Shown here one piece after another: positions 33,602-44,300 of a DNA stretch of 64,000 nt (position 1 is the stretch's first letter; each line of letters starts with the position of its first letter). The translations under genes were made by a program, and so were the position numbers. The DNA is from Pilatotrama ljubarskyi (lineage: Eukaryota; Basidiomycota; Agaricomycetes; Polyporales; Polyporaceae), in the NCBI GenBank assembly GCA_022385805.1, contig MU277672.1:416012-480011 (forward strand), written 5' to 3'. The notes under the pieces were generated by a model. The model ran no database searches. It saw only the letters and a program-made list of their open reading frames with translations, and was not told the origin of the DNA.

Positions 33602-33603
33602 TA

Positions 33604-33913
33604 CCGCTCGCTTGACCTTGTACCATGATATGATTCTAGATACGTTAGCGCTCGATGCTCACTGCCTTGAACGATGAACCCGGGCCCATTCAACACTGCA
33701 CGCATTGCATCCGAGTCATCATACGCCGCTGTGCTCGTCCAGCCGGCCGACATTGCACGCAGTCTGCATACACAGCCTCGCTTGCTCAGCTTGATCTGAC
33801 CGCCCCCTGATCGCGCTCTCAAAAGGGCGCCACGGTGTCCCCGGAGGCCAAGTACTGTACCCCTCTTCTACCCCTCCATCATCTTCGCACGCATCGTGCT
33901 CTCATCTCCCACC
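33604..33913. promoter_or_regulatory. Proximal promoter of the penta-EF-hand gene
   Basis: Only 310 nt lie between the transposon end and the start codon, so the insertion borders or interrupts the gene's promoter. No specific site could be named with confidence. Confidence 0.4.
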
Positions 33914-35124
33914 ATGTCTATCCACTACGGTGCCCCCCAAAGATACCCCTCGCAGGCTTCGCAATACCGTCCCAGTCCGGCCCCGCCAGCGCGGCCCGTG
34001 AGCAGTCAATACGGCGGCGCGGCGCAAGGACAGTACCAGTACGCCCGACCCGGATACGGCGCCCCTGCAGCAGGTCCTCCGCCCGGAGCCGATCCCCAGC
34101 TATGGCAGTGGTTCTCGGCCGTCGACACAGATCGTTCGGGAGCGATTAGCGTGACGGAGCTGCAGGCTGCGTTGGTGAATGGTGCGTGTGGATCTCCCCT
34201 TCGGGGGCTCGCTGATGCATGTGCGATCGTTGCTGATCGCGCGGCCGGGTTCTACAGGAAACTGGACGAGTGAGTCTCGTTTCTCTTCAAGACCCGCTTC
34301 TGGCCCTGAGGTGGCGGCGGTGTATCCATGGAGGTGCCCTGCCCCGTGTTGCAGTGGCATTGAGCGTGTATGGTACTCTGGACTCCGAGATTGACTTTGG
34401 CCTCTAGGATTCGACCTCGATACAGTGAAGATGCTGATGTCCATCTTCGTATGTCCGCTGCTTTCTCTTCTCTTCATGTCAATTGCGCTGACCTTTGGTC
34501 AGGACACCGACCGCAGCGGCACTATCGGCTTCAATGGTAACGCTTTCCCGCGCAAATAAGCTCGCGCGACACGACATGAAATGACCCATTCCATTCCATG
34601 CTCAGAATTTGCCGGGTTGTGGAAGTACATCCAGGACTGGCAGAACGTCTTCAGACATTTCGACCGAGATCGGTCGGGCTCGATAGACGGGGCCGAGCTC
34701 GCCGAAGCGTTGCGCAGCTTTGGCTACAACCTCTCGCCCACCCTTCTGTCACTTCTTGAACAGAAGTACGGTAAGTTGCGGTATGTTCGGGCCATGGAAA
34801 ATGGTCGCTAACGGGTTCAATTCCGAAGTAGCATCCGGCCCATCTGACCGATACGGGCCCCCTCCTGGGATCACATTCGACCGCTTCGTCCGTGCATGCG
34901 TCGCTGTGAAAACACTGACAGAAGCGTTCCAAAGGTGCGAAGTCAGGGGAGGCGGTCTTCTACATTCAGACACTGACAATACGCTCTCAGGGTCGACACC
35001 GATCGTGATGGCTGGGTGCAGATGAACTATGAGCAGTTCATGCAGGTGAGGCTGGGTTGATGATAGGTGCCCCTGGTCCCCTACTAACAAACGTCTGGTA
35101 TAGATTATTCTCAGCGCTCCCTGA
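33914..35124 (+). CDS. PEF1: Penta-EF-hand calcium-binding protein (ALG-2/Pef1 type)
   Basis: Calcium sensor of the ALG-2/peflin family. The start ATG at 33914 is in a strong context (cccaccATG). A Pro/Gly/Tyr/Gln-rich N-terminus of about 60 residues leads to EF-hands with loops DTDRSGAISVTE, DTDRSGTIGFNE and DRDRSGSIDGAE, and weaker ones in the C-terminal half (ITFDRFVRACVAVKTLTEAF, VDTDRDGWVQMNYEQFMQ), ending IILSAP. The first two or three loops keep the acidic calcium ligands; the last pair mediates dimerisation in this family. Eight or nine exons, including a 12-nt exon (34258-34269) that supplies GNWTR between EF1 and FDLDTVKML. About 200-215 residues. It lies just downstream of the transposon. 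Confidence 0.93.
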
Positions 35125-35959
35125 TAACAGACCACATCGCGCCATGCTGCACGACTGCACTTTGCCACGACTGTCATGATTCTATCATAAGATTTCCCGC
35201 TGCCCATAGTTTGCTGTATGCTATTACTGATGTTCTAGTGGAACGAGACTGACTGTACAATGACATCGTCTGTGTATTCGCTGCCAGTGTTTTGTAGTAT
35301 ACTCCGAAAGACTTTCCTTGTATTTTGCACGCTGCGACGCGGGCTCAGCAGGCTTGGCCGAAGGTTTGAGGTGTACTGTATTCAGGAGATTGAGTTCGAG
35401 AAGACATCTTGGCTTCTGCATCACGGTGTTTCTGCTGGGCGCCGTTGGCGGTGTTCAGTTCGACGTGTTTCTTCCCACATTTGCTGGCAGGGTTGCCGGA
35501 CGCGTCTCGGCTGGCCGTCTTACGCGTGTCTCTCGCATACTGCAAAGTTTTCGCGCAGTGCGTCCCGCCGGCGCAGAGAGCTGCGTTGCCCACTGCGTCC
35601 GCTGCCCGAGTTCGGCCCGCCGCGTCGGTGAGTGCGTCACCGCCAGCGTTTTCACGTGTGTCGGGATGGTCATGCAATGTCTCCGGCATCAGACTTTGTT
35701 CTTGCGCAAGGCTACCGGGATAAACCACGTTTGTAGTGCCCGAAACCGCTGATACAACACGACTGCGCCAGGCACTACAATTTGCAAGAATCTCACAGCC
35801 GCGGAGTAGTATCACGTTAGACTAGAACGGGCTTGATCCTCTGGGGTAAGCAGCTGCTCGTACTCACGCGTACGGCCCCGCAACGTTTTCGATACCCGGT
35901 CTGCTCTTGACCACCACCCTCCACCCTCCTCCAGTTCGAGTCGACGTGTCTTGTGCAGC
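35125..35959. other. Intergenic region before the acyl-CoA synthetase gene
   Basis: Contains a 156-codon minus frame listed separately and competing plus-strand frames. The last 150 nt are the pyrimidine-rich leader of the synthetase gene. Confidence 0.45.
35345..35815 (-). CDS. Unassigned Ala/Thr-rich open frame, doubtful
   Basis: An uninterrupted 156-codon frame with repeated short Ala/Asp/Thr/Arg motifs (DALTDAAGRTRAADAVGNAA, DTRKTASRDASGNPAS). No known domain, signal peptide or membrane segment. The plus strand over the same stretch is also open for 104-144 codons, so chance is likely. Listed because it is the only sizeable frame in an 835-nt gap. Confidence 0.15.
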   Translation of the reverse strand: MILLRGCEILANCSAWRSRVVSAVSGTTNVVYPGSLAQEQSLMPETLHDHPDTRENAGGDALTDAAGRTRAADAVGNAALCAGGTHCAKTLQYARDTRKTASRDASGNPASKCGKKHVELNTANGAQQKHRDAEAKMSSRTQSPEYSTPQTFGQAC

Positions 35960-38900
35960 ATGGCCGAGTCTCCTTTCGCCCACCTTCCAATCCCCGAGAA
36001 TCCCGCTGCGGATTACAAGAAACAATGCATCGAAGTGCCAGGCACCAAGCGCCCGGGACAGACGGGTATGACGAACTCTCTATACGGCATGAGGCCTGCA
36101 GGCTTACGTTCGGCTCTTCCTCGTAGCGCATTATCGAGGATGTACGTGGACACTCAACATCACCCGAAGATGATAGAACGGAGAGACTGATGCGTAGCGT
36201 GCCCATCTCGCAGCGGCCTACCCCTTCGTGACGCTCGAGTCCCCGAACGTCTTCACCAACTTGCTTCAGATATACGATGAAGGTTTCCGTCGCGCCAAGG
36301 GCGGACGGTTCCTCGGGCACCGTCCCATCATTTCCAAGGAACCCCTGAAATACGCGGAGTACCACATGTGGCAGACGTGGACGGAGGTGGACGCGCGGAG
36401 ACGGGCGGTCGGGAGTGCCCTGCACAAGCTGTTTGAGACTGGCGTTCTTGGCGGAGGAGACCTGCCCACTGTTGGCATTTGGAGCAAGAACTCTCCCAGT
36501 ACGTCAGCCAGCGTACTTAAATGCGCCTTGGACGTTCCGAAGTGTAACCTTGATGCACTGTAGACTGGCAGATCATCGACCTCGCGCTGCAAGCGTATGC
36601 GAAAGTGGGAGTCAGCTTGTATGATACTCTGGGGAAGGACTCTGCAGGTACGTTGCTCCGTTCTGTACGCGCAGCCAACCTTGCTCAGAGCACGCGAATG
36701 CGCTCTTGCAGAGTTCATGTGAGTACTCGTATGCTATCTCCCCGCATACATTGATTGACGCTATCATCATGCCCAGAATCAACCATGCCGAGTTGACTGT
36801 GGTCTTTGCGACGTCCCAGCACATCCCCTCCCTCCTGAAGCTGGCTCCCAAGACGCCCACGCTGAAGATGATCATCGCCATGGAAGACCTGACTCCCGAG
36901 GCCAAGAGCGTATTGTCTGCGTGGGGCGAGACAGTGAATGTCCAGATCAAGGAGCTGTCGGAGTGTGCGTTCAGATTTGTTAGGAACGCGGTAACAGCAC
37001 TCATCCGTGTGGCTACTTGCATCTAGTGGAGGAGTTTGGTCGTGCCAACCTCATTGAGGTCATTCCGCCGACCTCTGACCAGGTTGCTACCATCTGCTAT
37101 ACCTCGGTAAGTGAATGAAGCGTAATATGAGCGAACAGTGGCTGAATATCACCACAGGGTACGACCGGACTGCCGAAAGGTGAGAACGGTGATTTGCATC
37201 CCGTCTACAGCTATTCAGAATCTCTCAAAAGGTGTCGTGATCACCCATGGAAGTATGGCCCAGGCTGTCTATGGTTACTTGTACCAGTTCCACCTGGATA
37301 ACGAGACGACCATGGTATCCTTCCTGCCGCTTGCTCACATCTACGAGGTCAGCCATCACATACAGAGTTCCGCTGCTCGATTCCCTGACGGTATCTATGC
37401 AGCGAGTCATGGAGCTCATCTGCGTTGCAATGGGCGGTCAGATTGGCTACACCACCGGCGACCCTCTCATGCTTTTGGATGATTTGAGGATCCTGAAGCC
37501 GCACTTCATGCCCTCCGTGCCGCGCGTCCTGAACAGGATCTACCAGGCTGCCATGTCTGCCGGCACGGCTCCTGGCATCAAGGGTGCGCTCTTCAGGAAG
37601 GCGGTCGCTACCAAGCTGCACAACCTCCGCACCAATGGCCAATTCCACCATGCGCTCTACGACCGCCTGGTCTTCAGGAAGGTTAGTGTACTTGACACAC
37701 GACTTCGACTCTCAAATTGAAAGAAATATGCGCATGTAGCTTCATAACGTCCTTGGAGGAAGGGTACGGCTCATCACTAGCGGCTCAGCGCCCATCAGCG
37801 CGAACGTCATGGACTTCCTCAAGATCGGTCTTCTGAGCTCGATTATTGAAGGTGCGTAATCCACCTCTTGACCGGAGCTCCTTGTTGACGAAACCTTGCA
37901 GGGTAAATGCATCCCCAATGATCGCCAAATCGACCACTGATACTGATTTCTCGTGTCTCAGCTACGGTATGACCGAGAACTGTGGCAGCTTTGTCCGAAC
38001 TTGGAACTACGACCCGACTTCGAGTGGCACCGTCGGCGCTCCTCTGCCCAATGCTGAGCTCAAGCTCGTCGACGTGCCTTCGATGGGCTACTCTGCCGAG
38101 GACAAGCCGTACCCTCGCGGCGAAATCTGTATGCGCGGCGCTCAGCGCTTCAGCTGCTACTACAAGGGTCAGTCGGGGAACCCATACCAAGGGGCTGCGA
38201 CACGCTAACCACTGCTGGATAGATCCGAAGAAGACCGCGGAGACGATTGACGAAGAGGGATGGCTGCACTCCGGAGACGTCGGCCTGCTCGACGACTGTC
38301 TACGCCTGAAGATCATCGACCGTGTCAAGGCATGCACTCCTCCCGACATACAGCTCCCGTGCCCGCAGCTGATCGCGCCCCTTCTCGTAGAATATCATGA
38401 AGCTCGCACAGGGCGAGTACGTCGCGCTTGAGAACGTGGAGAACATCTATAGTGGTTCGCCCCTTGTCGCGCAGCTCTACGTGCATGGCGACTCGCTCCA
38501 GTCGTACCTCATCGCTGTCGTGGTTCCTGACCCGATCCAATTCGCCGCTCTTGTCTCCCGCGTCAAGGGCAAGCCCGTCTCGCCCGAAAACACTGCAGCG
38601 CTCGCGGATGCGACCAGGGATCCGCAGATTACCGCGGCGGTCCTCGCGGAGCTCACTAAACAGGCGAAGAAGCACGGGCTGCAGGGGTAAGTGCTTAACC
38701 CTCACGCTTCCTGCGTTTCGGCATGACATCTCCTGCCGCGTGCCAACTTTGCTTGTCCTTCTAGCTTCGAGCAGGTCCGCCGGATCCATTTGACCTTGGA
38801 GCCGTTGACGACTGAGAACGGCTGCCTGACGCCGACGCTGAAGATCCGGAGGTGCGTGGGCTGTCACTTAGGCATCCATCTCTCGCGCATCGGCCTAACT

Positions 38901-39008
38901 CTGCGCCTTTCTCTGCGTCATAGGAAGGAGACGTACGAGTACTTCAAGTCGGCGCTCGATGCGCTCTACGCGCTCGGCGAGCCAGTGAAGCTGAAGAGTG
39001 ACCTCTGA
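35960..39008 (+). CDS. Long-chain fatty acyl-CoA synthetase (Faa1/Faa4 type)
   Basis: Activates long-chain fatty acids with ATP and CoA for lipid synthesis or beta-oxidation. Start Met at 35960 ([20 protein letters not shown]); about 690 residues. Motifs in order: [54 protein letters not shown] (AMP-binding), [61 protein letters not shown] and [20 protein letters not shown], the fatty acyl-CoA synthetase signature. Two structural points: GTTGLPK is on a 22-nt exon (37158-37179), and the intron at 38330-38390 has a GC donor (AAG then GCATGC), needed to keep DRVK joined to NIMKL. The first intron (36066-36213) is 148 nt. The C-terminus KLKSDL is not a clear peroxisomal signal. Confidence 0.94.
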
Positions 39009-39352
39009 CTTGCTAGCATTTCTTTTTTCGACGCATCCTAGATGTCGTTACAGCTGGCAATCTCTAATACCTTCCGCTTGCGCTCACTCACTGGGACGAC
39101 TGCTTGCCCCGTATTCCCGAGCCTGCTCAGGATCTGTGTATGCGCTGCATACATACGGCTAGTTGGATGATAATGGACCTGCAGTCTCTTGTATTCGGTT
39201 ACTCGTACCAACAAGCACGAGTGCTAATCTACATGGGATTGGTGAGGAATGATACAATAGTCTCTCGAGTGAGGAGTGTATGTTCAAAGGCAGAGCAAGA
39301 AACAGACGGGGAACGATGCGTGGTGTCTAGCGGTTTGGGTCTAAACGGTTGG
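39009..39352. other. Convergent 3' region of acyl-CoA synthetase and MFS genes
   Basis: Space between two facing stop codons. Nothing beyond 3' flanks is seen. Confidence 0.45.
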
Positions 39353-41520
39353 TCAGTGTGCCATGGCGAAGGACGTTTGGCCTCTAGCTTCTCTCATCGG
39401 ACGGGGGCTCTGCCGCCTGCCCTCGGCGATGCGACGAGAGAGGGTCGTGCCCAGGAAGCAGATGGTGGTCATCACCAACACCCAGAGGTATCGCAAGAGG
39501 ATGAAATCGTAGCCAATCGAGAACGCGAGGAGCGAGCTCGCGAACGCCGGGCTGAATGAGCGCGAGAGACACTATCGGAAGCAGAAAGCAGTCAGCATCG
39601 GCCCCGGAGGCGAAATAGGTGAATGGAAAGGAGTCGGGCACTTACCATGGCGAATTGCGCGATGCCGTTTGTAACGCCTAGCGAGGCTGGGTTCGGGGCA
39701 CTGTCCTTGACGAGGATCATGCTCACGCTGCAGAGTTGTTCAGAATCGCGCCGTGATAGCGTCCCTCTGGGGAGAGCAGGAATACTCACGAGAACGCCAG
39801 CGCGGCAGACCTCGAGATCGTCAGTATGCACCCAATGCCGATCCACACGAGCGCCTTCGTCGTCGGTGCAAGCTCGCCCGTCGCGATGTCGATTGCGCCC
39901 CAGCGCGCGATGATGTTCAGGCCCGGGAGGAGGACGAAGCAAAAAGGCCAAAGGCCCATACAGAAGTTGTACATTCGCGCGTGGTCGAAACGCCGCAGGA
40001 AGAAGGGCATGCAGAACAGCTGGAGGAAGATGGAGATGAAGCCGGAGATGGAGAGTGCGTAACCGATTTGCGTTGCCTGCCAGGAGGGAGGAGGTAAGAT
40101 GGGGGTAACATAGAGAGGGAGGGGAGGGGCACTCACGTTGAATGCGAGACCTCCTTGCTGGAGGGATGTGTAGCAGAAGAGTACTACGGCGGGCGTGATC
40201 AGATCTTGAAATGCACGTTTGACGAACAAGCAGCATACCAAATGTAACGTCGAAGCCCGTGGCACTGTCGACAGATGCGCGTAAGCATCGCATACATAGC
40301 TGGCACTCGAGAACCCGAGCCGCTTACATGAATGAAAGGCCTGCCCCGCTCAGGCAAAGAGCGCGAACGACCGGAATCGTCAATAGGTGTCTAACAGATG
40401 CAGGCTCCGAGGGCTTCTCAAAAGAGCCATTGCGGTATTCTGACATCGGTATGTTTTCTTTCCGTCCTTGCTGCAGGTTGGGATGCGTCTTACGGAAATG
40501 TTAGCGATAGCCGGAGAATTGATACAGCTAAGAGAGGACATACCTCTGACAGATAAAAGTAGCCGTAGGTGCAGCCTGCCCATGCAATCACAGCTGCTGC
40601 GAAGCATGGTAGAAAGTATGGGTACTTCCTGAAGAAGTAGGCATCGAACCATCGCGGGAACTTGTCCGCTGGATTGGACAACAGTCCGCCCATCAGCGGG
40701 CTAGCAGAGTGTCAACATCGCGCCTGCGACGCCTTGTGGGACGAGCAAGACTCACCCGATGATCGCTCCCAGCGGCCAGCACAGACCGTACAGAGGAAAT
40801 GCAATGGCTTGGTTGGTCGAGTCGGTGATCTCTCCAAGGACAGAATGGATCACCGCGATGTTGCCAGAAAACAAGCCACCTTGCCGTCACGGTCAATTCC
40901 AGCACGAGCGACTACATTGGGTCTTGGACGCACTTAAAGATCGTGCCATTATGACGCCGGTCAATGTAGTAGACATCCCGAACAGCATAGTAGAGAGACC
41001 GATCCCGAAGATTCCGAAGAGGACGATGGGCCTCCGCCCGATGGTATCTAGGAAGCAATCAATATGTATGGTAAGCACGCGCTGATGGTCAGGCGTACCG
41101 GATAGCCTCGCCCATTGGTATATTGACAATACCTGCGCAATAGCAAAGCTGCTTTCCTACGACATTGAACCGACGAAACAGCGTCAATCCTAGATGCTCT
41201 CCTTATTGGGCGCCAATACTCACCACCAAGCCGCTATAGAATCCGATCCTGGAGTGATTCTCGGTGACATGAAGATGCTCCATCATCTCATTTACATAGG
41301 GAAAGATCTGGGTGAATGCAATGGGATCGACAAGCCTTACGGCACATAATGTCGCTAGCTTGGCCTTGGGGATCGGGGTGGGCCTGTCGCTGTCACGCCT
41401 GCCAGGTTTTTGGTTCTCGAGAGCGCTATCGTCGCCGAGAGGGTCGTAATCCTCGAGGAATTGTTGGGCCTCCTCGCACGGGGACGCGCTGCTCGACGAA
41501 GCATGGCAGTCGACGACCAT
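39353..41520 (-). CDS. Major facilitator superfamily transporter (YCR023C/ZIFL-like)
   Basis: Twelve-helix membrane transporter of roughly 510 residues. Start Met at 41520 (MVVDCHASSSSASPCEE), with an acidic cytosolic N-terminus carrying LEDYDPLGDD. Helix 1 contains LATLCAVRLVDPIAFTQIFP, a pattern typical of the fungal YCR023C and plant ZIFL group. The loop motif after helix 2 is ARLSDTIGRRPIVLFG (MFS motif A). Further helices: GIGLSTMLFGMSTTLTGVIM, IAFPLYGLCWPLGAIIGPLM, FAAAVIAWAGCTYGYFYLSE, IGYALSISGFISIFLQLFC, LWPFCFVLLPGLNII, and the last near FILLRYLWVLVMTTICFLGT. About ten short introns. The last exon and the stop at 39353-39355 are less certain. The substrate cannot be read from sequence. 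Confidence 0.88.
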
Positions 41521-42106
41521 GGCGGCTCGTCACTGCGGGGGGAGACCTGAGGGACAAGAAGGGGGCTACATGACTCCCAGGGACGGGGAGACTTTATAGA
41601 AATGGAGACTTCTGTCGACTATGATCCACTGACTTGGATTGACAAATCCTTTACGTCGTTTGATAGCTGCCGCCCAGTCGGACGCGCGCCGGCCTCCACT
41701 GACCTCAGTCGGCACCAGTTCCAGAGCGTTCCCCTCCGCCACAGGCCCTGGTGGGCAGCAGCAGTACCTTTAGGGCGCAGAAGGCATAGCTACGCCATCA
41801 CCTGCGATGATCTCTGGCAAAGATTCGCCGACAAGGACAGATTGGACGAGGACGAGCAGACGAGATTAGCACGCCCACCTCCAAACCGTGGGTGCGCGAT
41901 TTGTGCGAAGCCATGGCACACCTCGGCACGCGCGGCCCAGGCTCAGGTCATGTACTACTGTAGAAAGGCGCCCGCCCGGCCATACAAACAGCGCCAAACA
42001 GGAGGGTGGCACGAGCGATCCATCAGACCTCCTCCGCATCTCTGCTACCGACCTCAACCTCCCTAAAACAAAAACATAGCGGACCCCCCTGCACACGCCC
42101 TTAACG
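41521..42106. other. Divergent promoter region of the MFS and hypothetical genes
   Basis: Between two start codons pointing outward. A 154-codon plus frame (41602-42066) shows no motif and overlaps the expected promoter, so it is not called. Confidence 0.5.
41592..41598 (-). promoter_or_regulatory. TATA box of the MFS gene
   Basis: Minus-strand TATAAAG about 72 nt before the start codon at 41520, a typical core-promoter position. Confidence 0.5.
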
Positions 42107-42990
42107 ATGACCTTTACTTCCAACGACAACATCGTCCTCGTCGCGCCGCGCCCAGTGCGCCTGGCTGCCGGTGCCGCTCCTTTCCCTTTCCACTCTCCTG
42201 TCGCCCATCGTCCGCGCTCGCGCGCCGCCCTTTTATCTGCAGCTACGGACGCATTTGATCGCCTTATGCTCGCTGAGGACTCAGGAGATCAGCAGGAGCA
42301 CAGAGTTACAGAGCTTTCCGAGAAAGACAGTCTATCTCCCCGCACATCTCCCCGGTATGTATCCCGATCTACACTTCGCTGAGTCTCAATATCCGATAAG
42401 ATCGCACAGACCAGCTCGGAGTTCATGTGCAGTGTTAATGCCTCCTTATGCTGTGTTTTGATCCTCTTAACTGAACATGTATTCAATAGGTCCACTCCAT
42501 CGGAGGCATTGGAGGAGTTCCTCTCCATCTTGCAGCATCCGGCTACGCTGCGATTCCAGCCTACTTCTCCTGTCATGAGGCCTACCAACAACGCTCACTT
42601 CTTCTCCTACCGCCGCCAGACTCCTTGCAGCTTAAGCCCTTCCTTGCCGTCTGACGGGCTCGGAATGACTCTTGCTGCACATGCTGATGATAAGGCAAAT
42701 GAGGCTGGCACGTACAGCTTCAGGGTTCTCGGCAATGCCCTCGGTATGTCGGAGAGCAGTCCCCTGCAAGGTTGGCAAGAGCACTGACATGAATGGGCAT
42801 GATAGGGTCTCCTATTTCTAGGATGCAGACGCGCAACCCATTCCCCCGTCAGGCCTATGAGAATGGCGTGGTAGGGCTTCTGCGCCCTCCATCTGCCTTG
42901 TCTCCGTCGCCGAGCTCGATGCTCCCTCCGGCGGCCATTCCCTTGCCGTCGCCGACCCCGGACGAGATGGAGGCCGAGATTGTCTCCTAA
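42107..42990 (+). CDS. Hypothetical Ser/Pro-rich basidiomycete protein
   Basis: I do not recognise a family. Three exons joined at GT-AG introns near 42354-42489 and 42744-42807 keep one frame: MTFTSNDNIVLVAPRPVRLA, FDRLMLAEDSGDQQE, then RSTPSEALEEFLSILQHPAT, RPTNNAHFFSYRRQTP, SYSFRVLGNALG-like residues and SPISRMQTRNPFPRQAYENG, ending PLPSPTPDEMEAEIVS. About 230 residues, Ser/Pro/Ala-rich with no signal peptide, membrane segment or catalytic motif. The segment from SEALEEFLSILQHPA to the third exon reads as a conserved core. It follows a 586-nt divergent promoter shared with the MFS gene. Confidence 0.6.
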
Positions 42991-43466
42991 ACTTGGAGCA
43001 ACTCTGCCCCGGCCATGACCCCTGGGCACGGGCAGTGCCTATGCCATTGACCTATATGGTTACCCATATTCCCCAACATTTAGCCTCGGTAGATATCCCC
43101 GCATCTCTCGCGGCCCCCCTCGTAACTATATTATCTATTCCTCTATTTTACGACAGAGCAGCCGCGACGGTCATGATATCCGTTACCGACCTCGCACTAT
43201 GTATCTTTGGGTCGGACGCTCCATCTTGCTTTGTTAGGGAATACTTCTCGCTGTCCTGTCCCGGATTCGCTGTGATGTGTGTACGAACTTAGGATTATGT
43301 ACGTCTTGTAATGAAATTGTCGCCCTCTTCATGTCGTCTCTGCCTGTCGAAGAAATCCTGCGAGTGCACTTTAATAACAAGAGGCAGCTGCCTAAGAGGC
43401 TTTTCAAATATTATGGTCAATGTGAGCCGCAGTGTACTGAGTGTAGCCTTTTGAGAGAGGTGAGAG
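42991..43466. other. Intergenic region
   Basis: Relatively AT-rich after 43040. It holds the 3' flank of the hypothetical gene and the leader of the PIG-Y-like gene. No supportable gene. Confidence 0.45.
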
Positions 43467-43973
43467 ATGAGCGGCTCGAGTGAGCGCTGCGTCCCATGCA
43501 TCTTGACCAGAACGTCGATGCGTCACCGCCACACGCACAAGTCGCAGCCAAGCTGGTTTGCGAAAGTTGCACCTCTAGACAGGTCCGTCGTGCTCCCAGA
43601 GTGTTCTGTTCACCCGTCTCGCTTGCTGAAACGCAGTCGGTACAGGACTGAAGAGGGTCATCCTCCAAGCGTCGCTGTGGGATATGCGATCGTAGCGTGC
43701 TCGATCCTGTTCCTGCTCGTCGGGTCGTACGCCGTGTTCTTCAGCGCGTTCTTCCCCCACACTGGCATATGGGTGCGTGTTCTGTCACACCCTCAGAGCT
43801 GGCATCCGTTGGTGCTGAAGCTGAATCGCATTTTGTCCCGTCTGGTCGCGCAGCTATTGGACGTCCTCGCTAGGGACACCCACTACAAGTACCTGATGAT
43901 CATGCTCATCCCAGCCGGGACGGCCTTCGTCATAGCGAACTGGGTAGGATGGCAATACTACAGGAATTCGTGA
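43467..43973 (+). CDS. Small two-helix membrane protein, PIG-Y/Eri1-like
   Basis: About 141 residues after removing an 81-nt stop-free intron (GTGCGT donor after HTGIW, GCGCAG acceptor before LLDVLARD). Two membrane helices: SVAVGYAIVACSILFLLVGS with YAVFFSAFF, and YLMIMLIPAGTAFVIANWVG, ending WQYYRNS. The helix pair and the ending IP...F..ANWVGWQYYRN resemble PIG-Y, a small ER subunit of the GPI-N-acetylglucosaminyltransferase that starts GPI-anchor synthesis (human PIG-Y ends in a comparable W.G...F...). This is a weak short-protein match, so the name is tentative. The N-terminal 65 residues are poorly ordered and the true start may lie further in. It converges with the Sfi1 gene. Confidence 0.55.
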   Translation: MSGSSERCVPCILTRTSMRHRHTHKSQPSWFAKVAPLDRSVVLPECSVHPSRLLKRSRYRTEEGHPPSVAVGYAIVACSILFLLVGSYAVFFSAFFPHTGIWVRVLSHPQSWHPLVLKLNRILSRLVAQLLDVLARDTHYKYLMIMLIPAGTAFVIANWVGWQYYRNS

Positions 43974-44300
43974 TACTATCCCGCCATGAGACGGCACCTT
44001 ACCGCGGTAGGATCTTCTGCATCTGTAACCGTCCCGACACGCGTACAGCTCAAGCATGGAACGGACATGGCGACCCCAGCCTTTCTGATGATGTCAACAT
44101 ACGGGCGCATACAGGTATAGTATATAGCATGATGTGCAGTAGACAAGACAACACGACCGACAGCGAGCATATCGAGTGAGACAAGCAAACAACGGTCCAG
44201 AAGCGAATAAGTTAGGCAAAACGGCGAAAGGTCCTGTTCTCCCACTGCGCCCGCGCACTCAGTGCGGCGGACGCGGTCCGCCCACGACCATCGTCTCGCC
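43974..44300. other. Convergent 3' region of PIG-Y-like and SFI1 genes
   Basis: 327 nt between facing stops; nothing further is seen. Confidence 0.45.

Noticed and set aside
34814..34824. tRNA B-box-like sequence (ggttcaattcc)
   Set aside because: Lies in an intron of the penta-EF-hand gene, with no matching A box, acceptor stem or terminator.
37982..38431. Reading the acyl-CoA synthetase straight through 38330-38390
   Set aside because: The uninterrupted frame breaks the conserved [15 protein letters not shown] signature and leaves the correct frame; a GC-AG intron restores it.
41602..42066. 154-codon plus-strand frame between the MFS and hypothetical genes
   Set aside because: Sits in a divergent promoter, overlaps the MFS TATA region, and shows no known motif.
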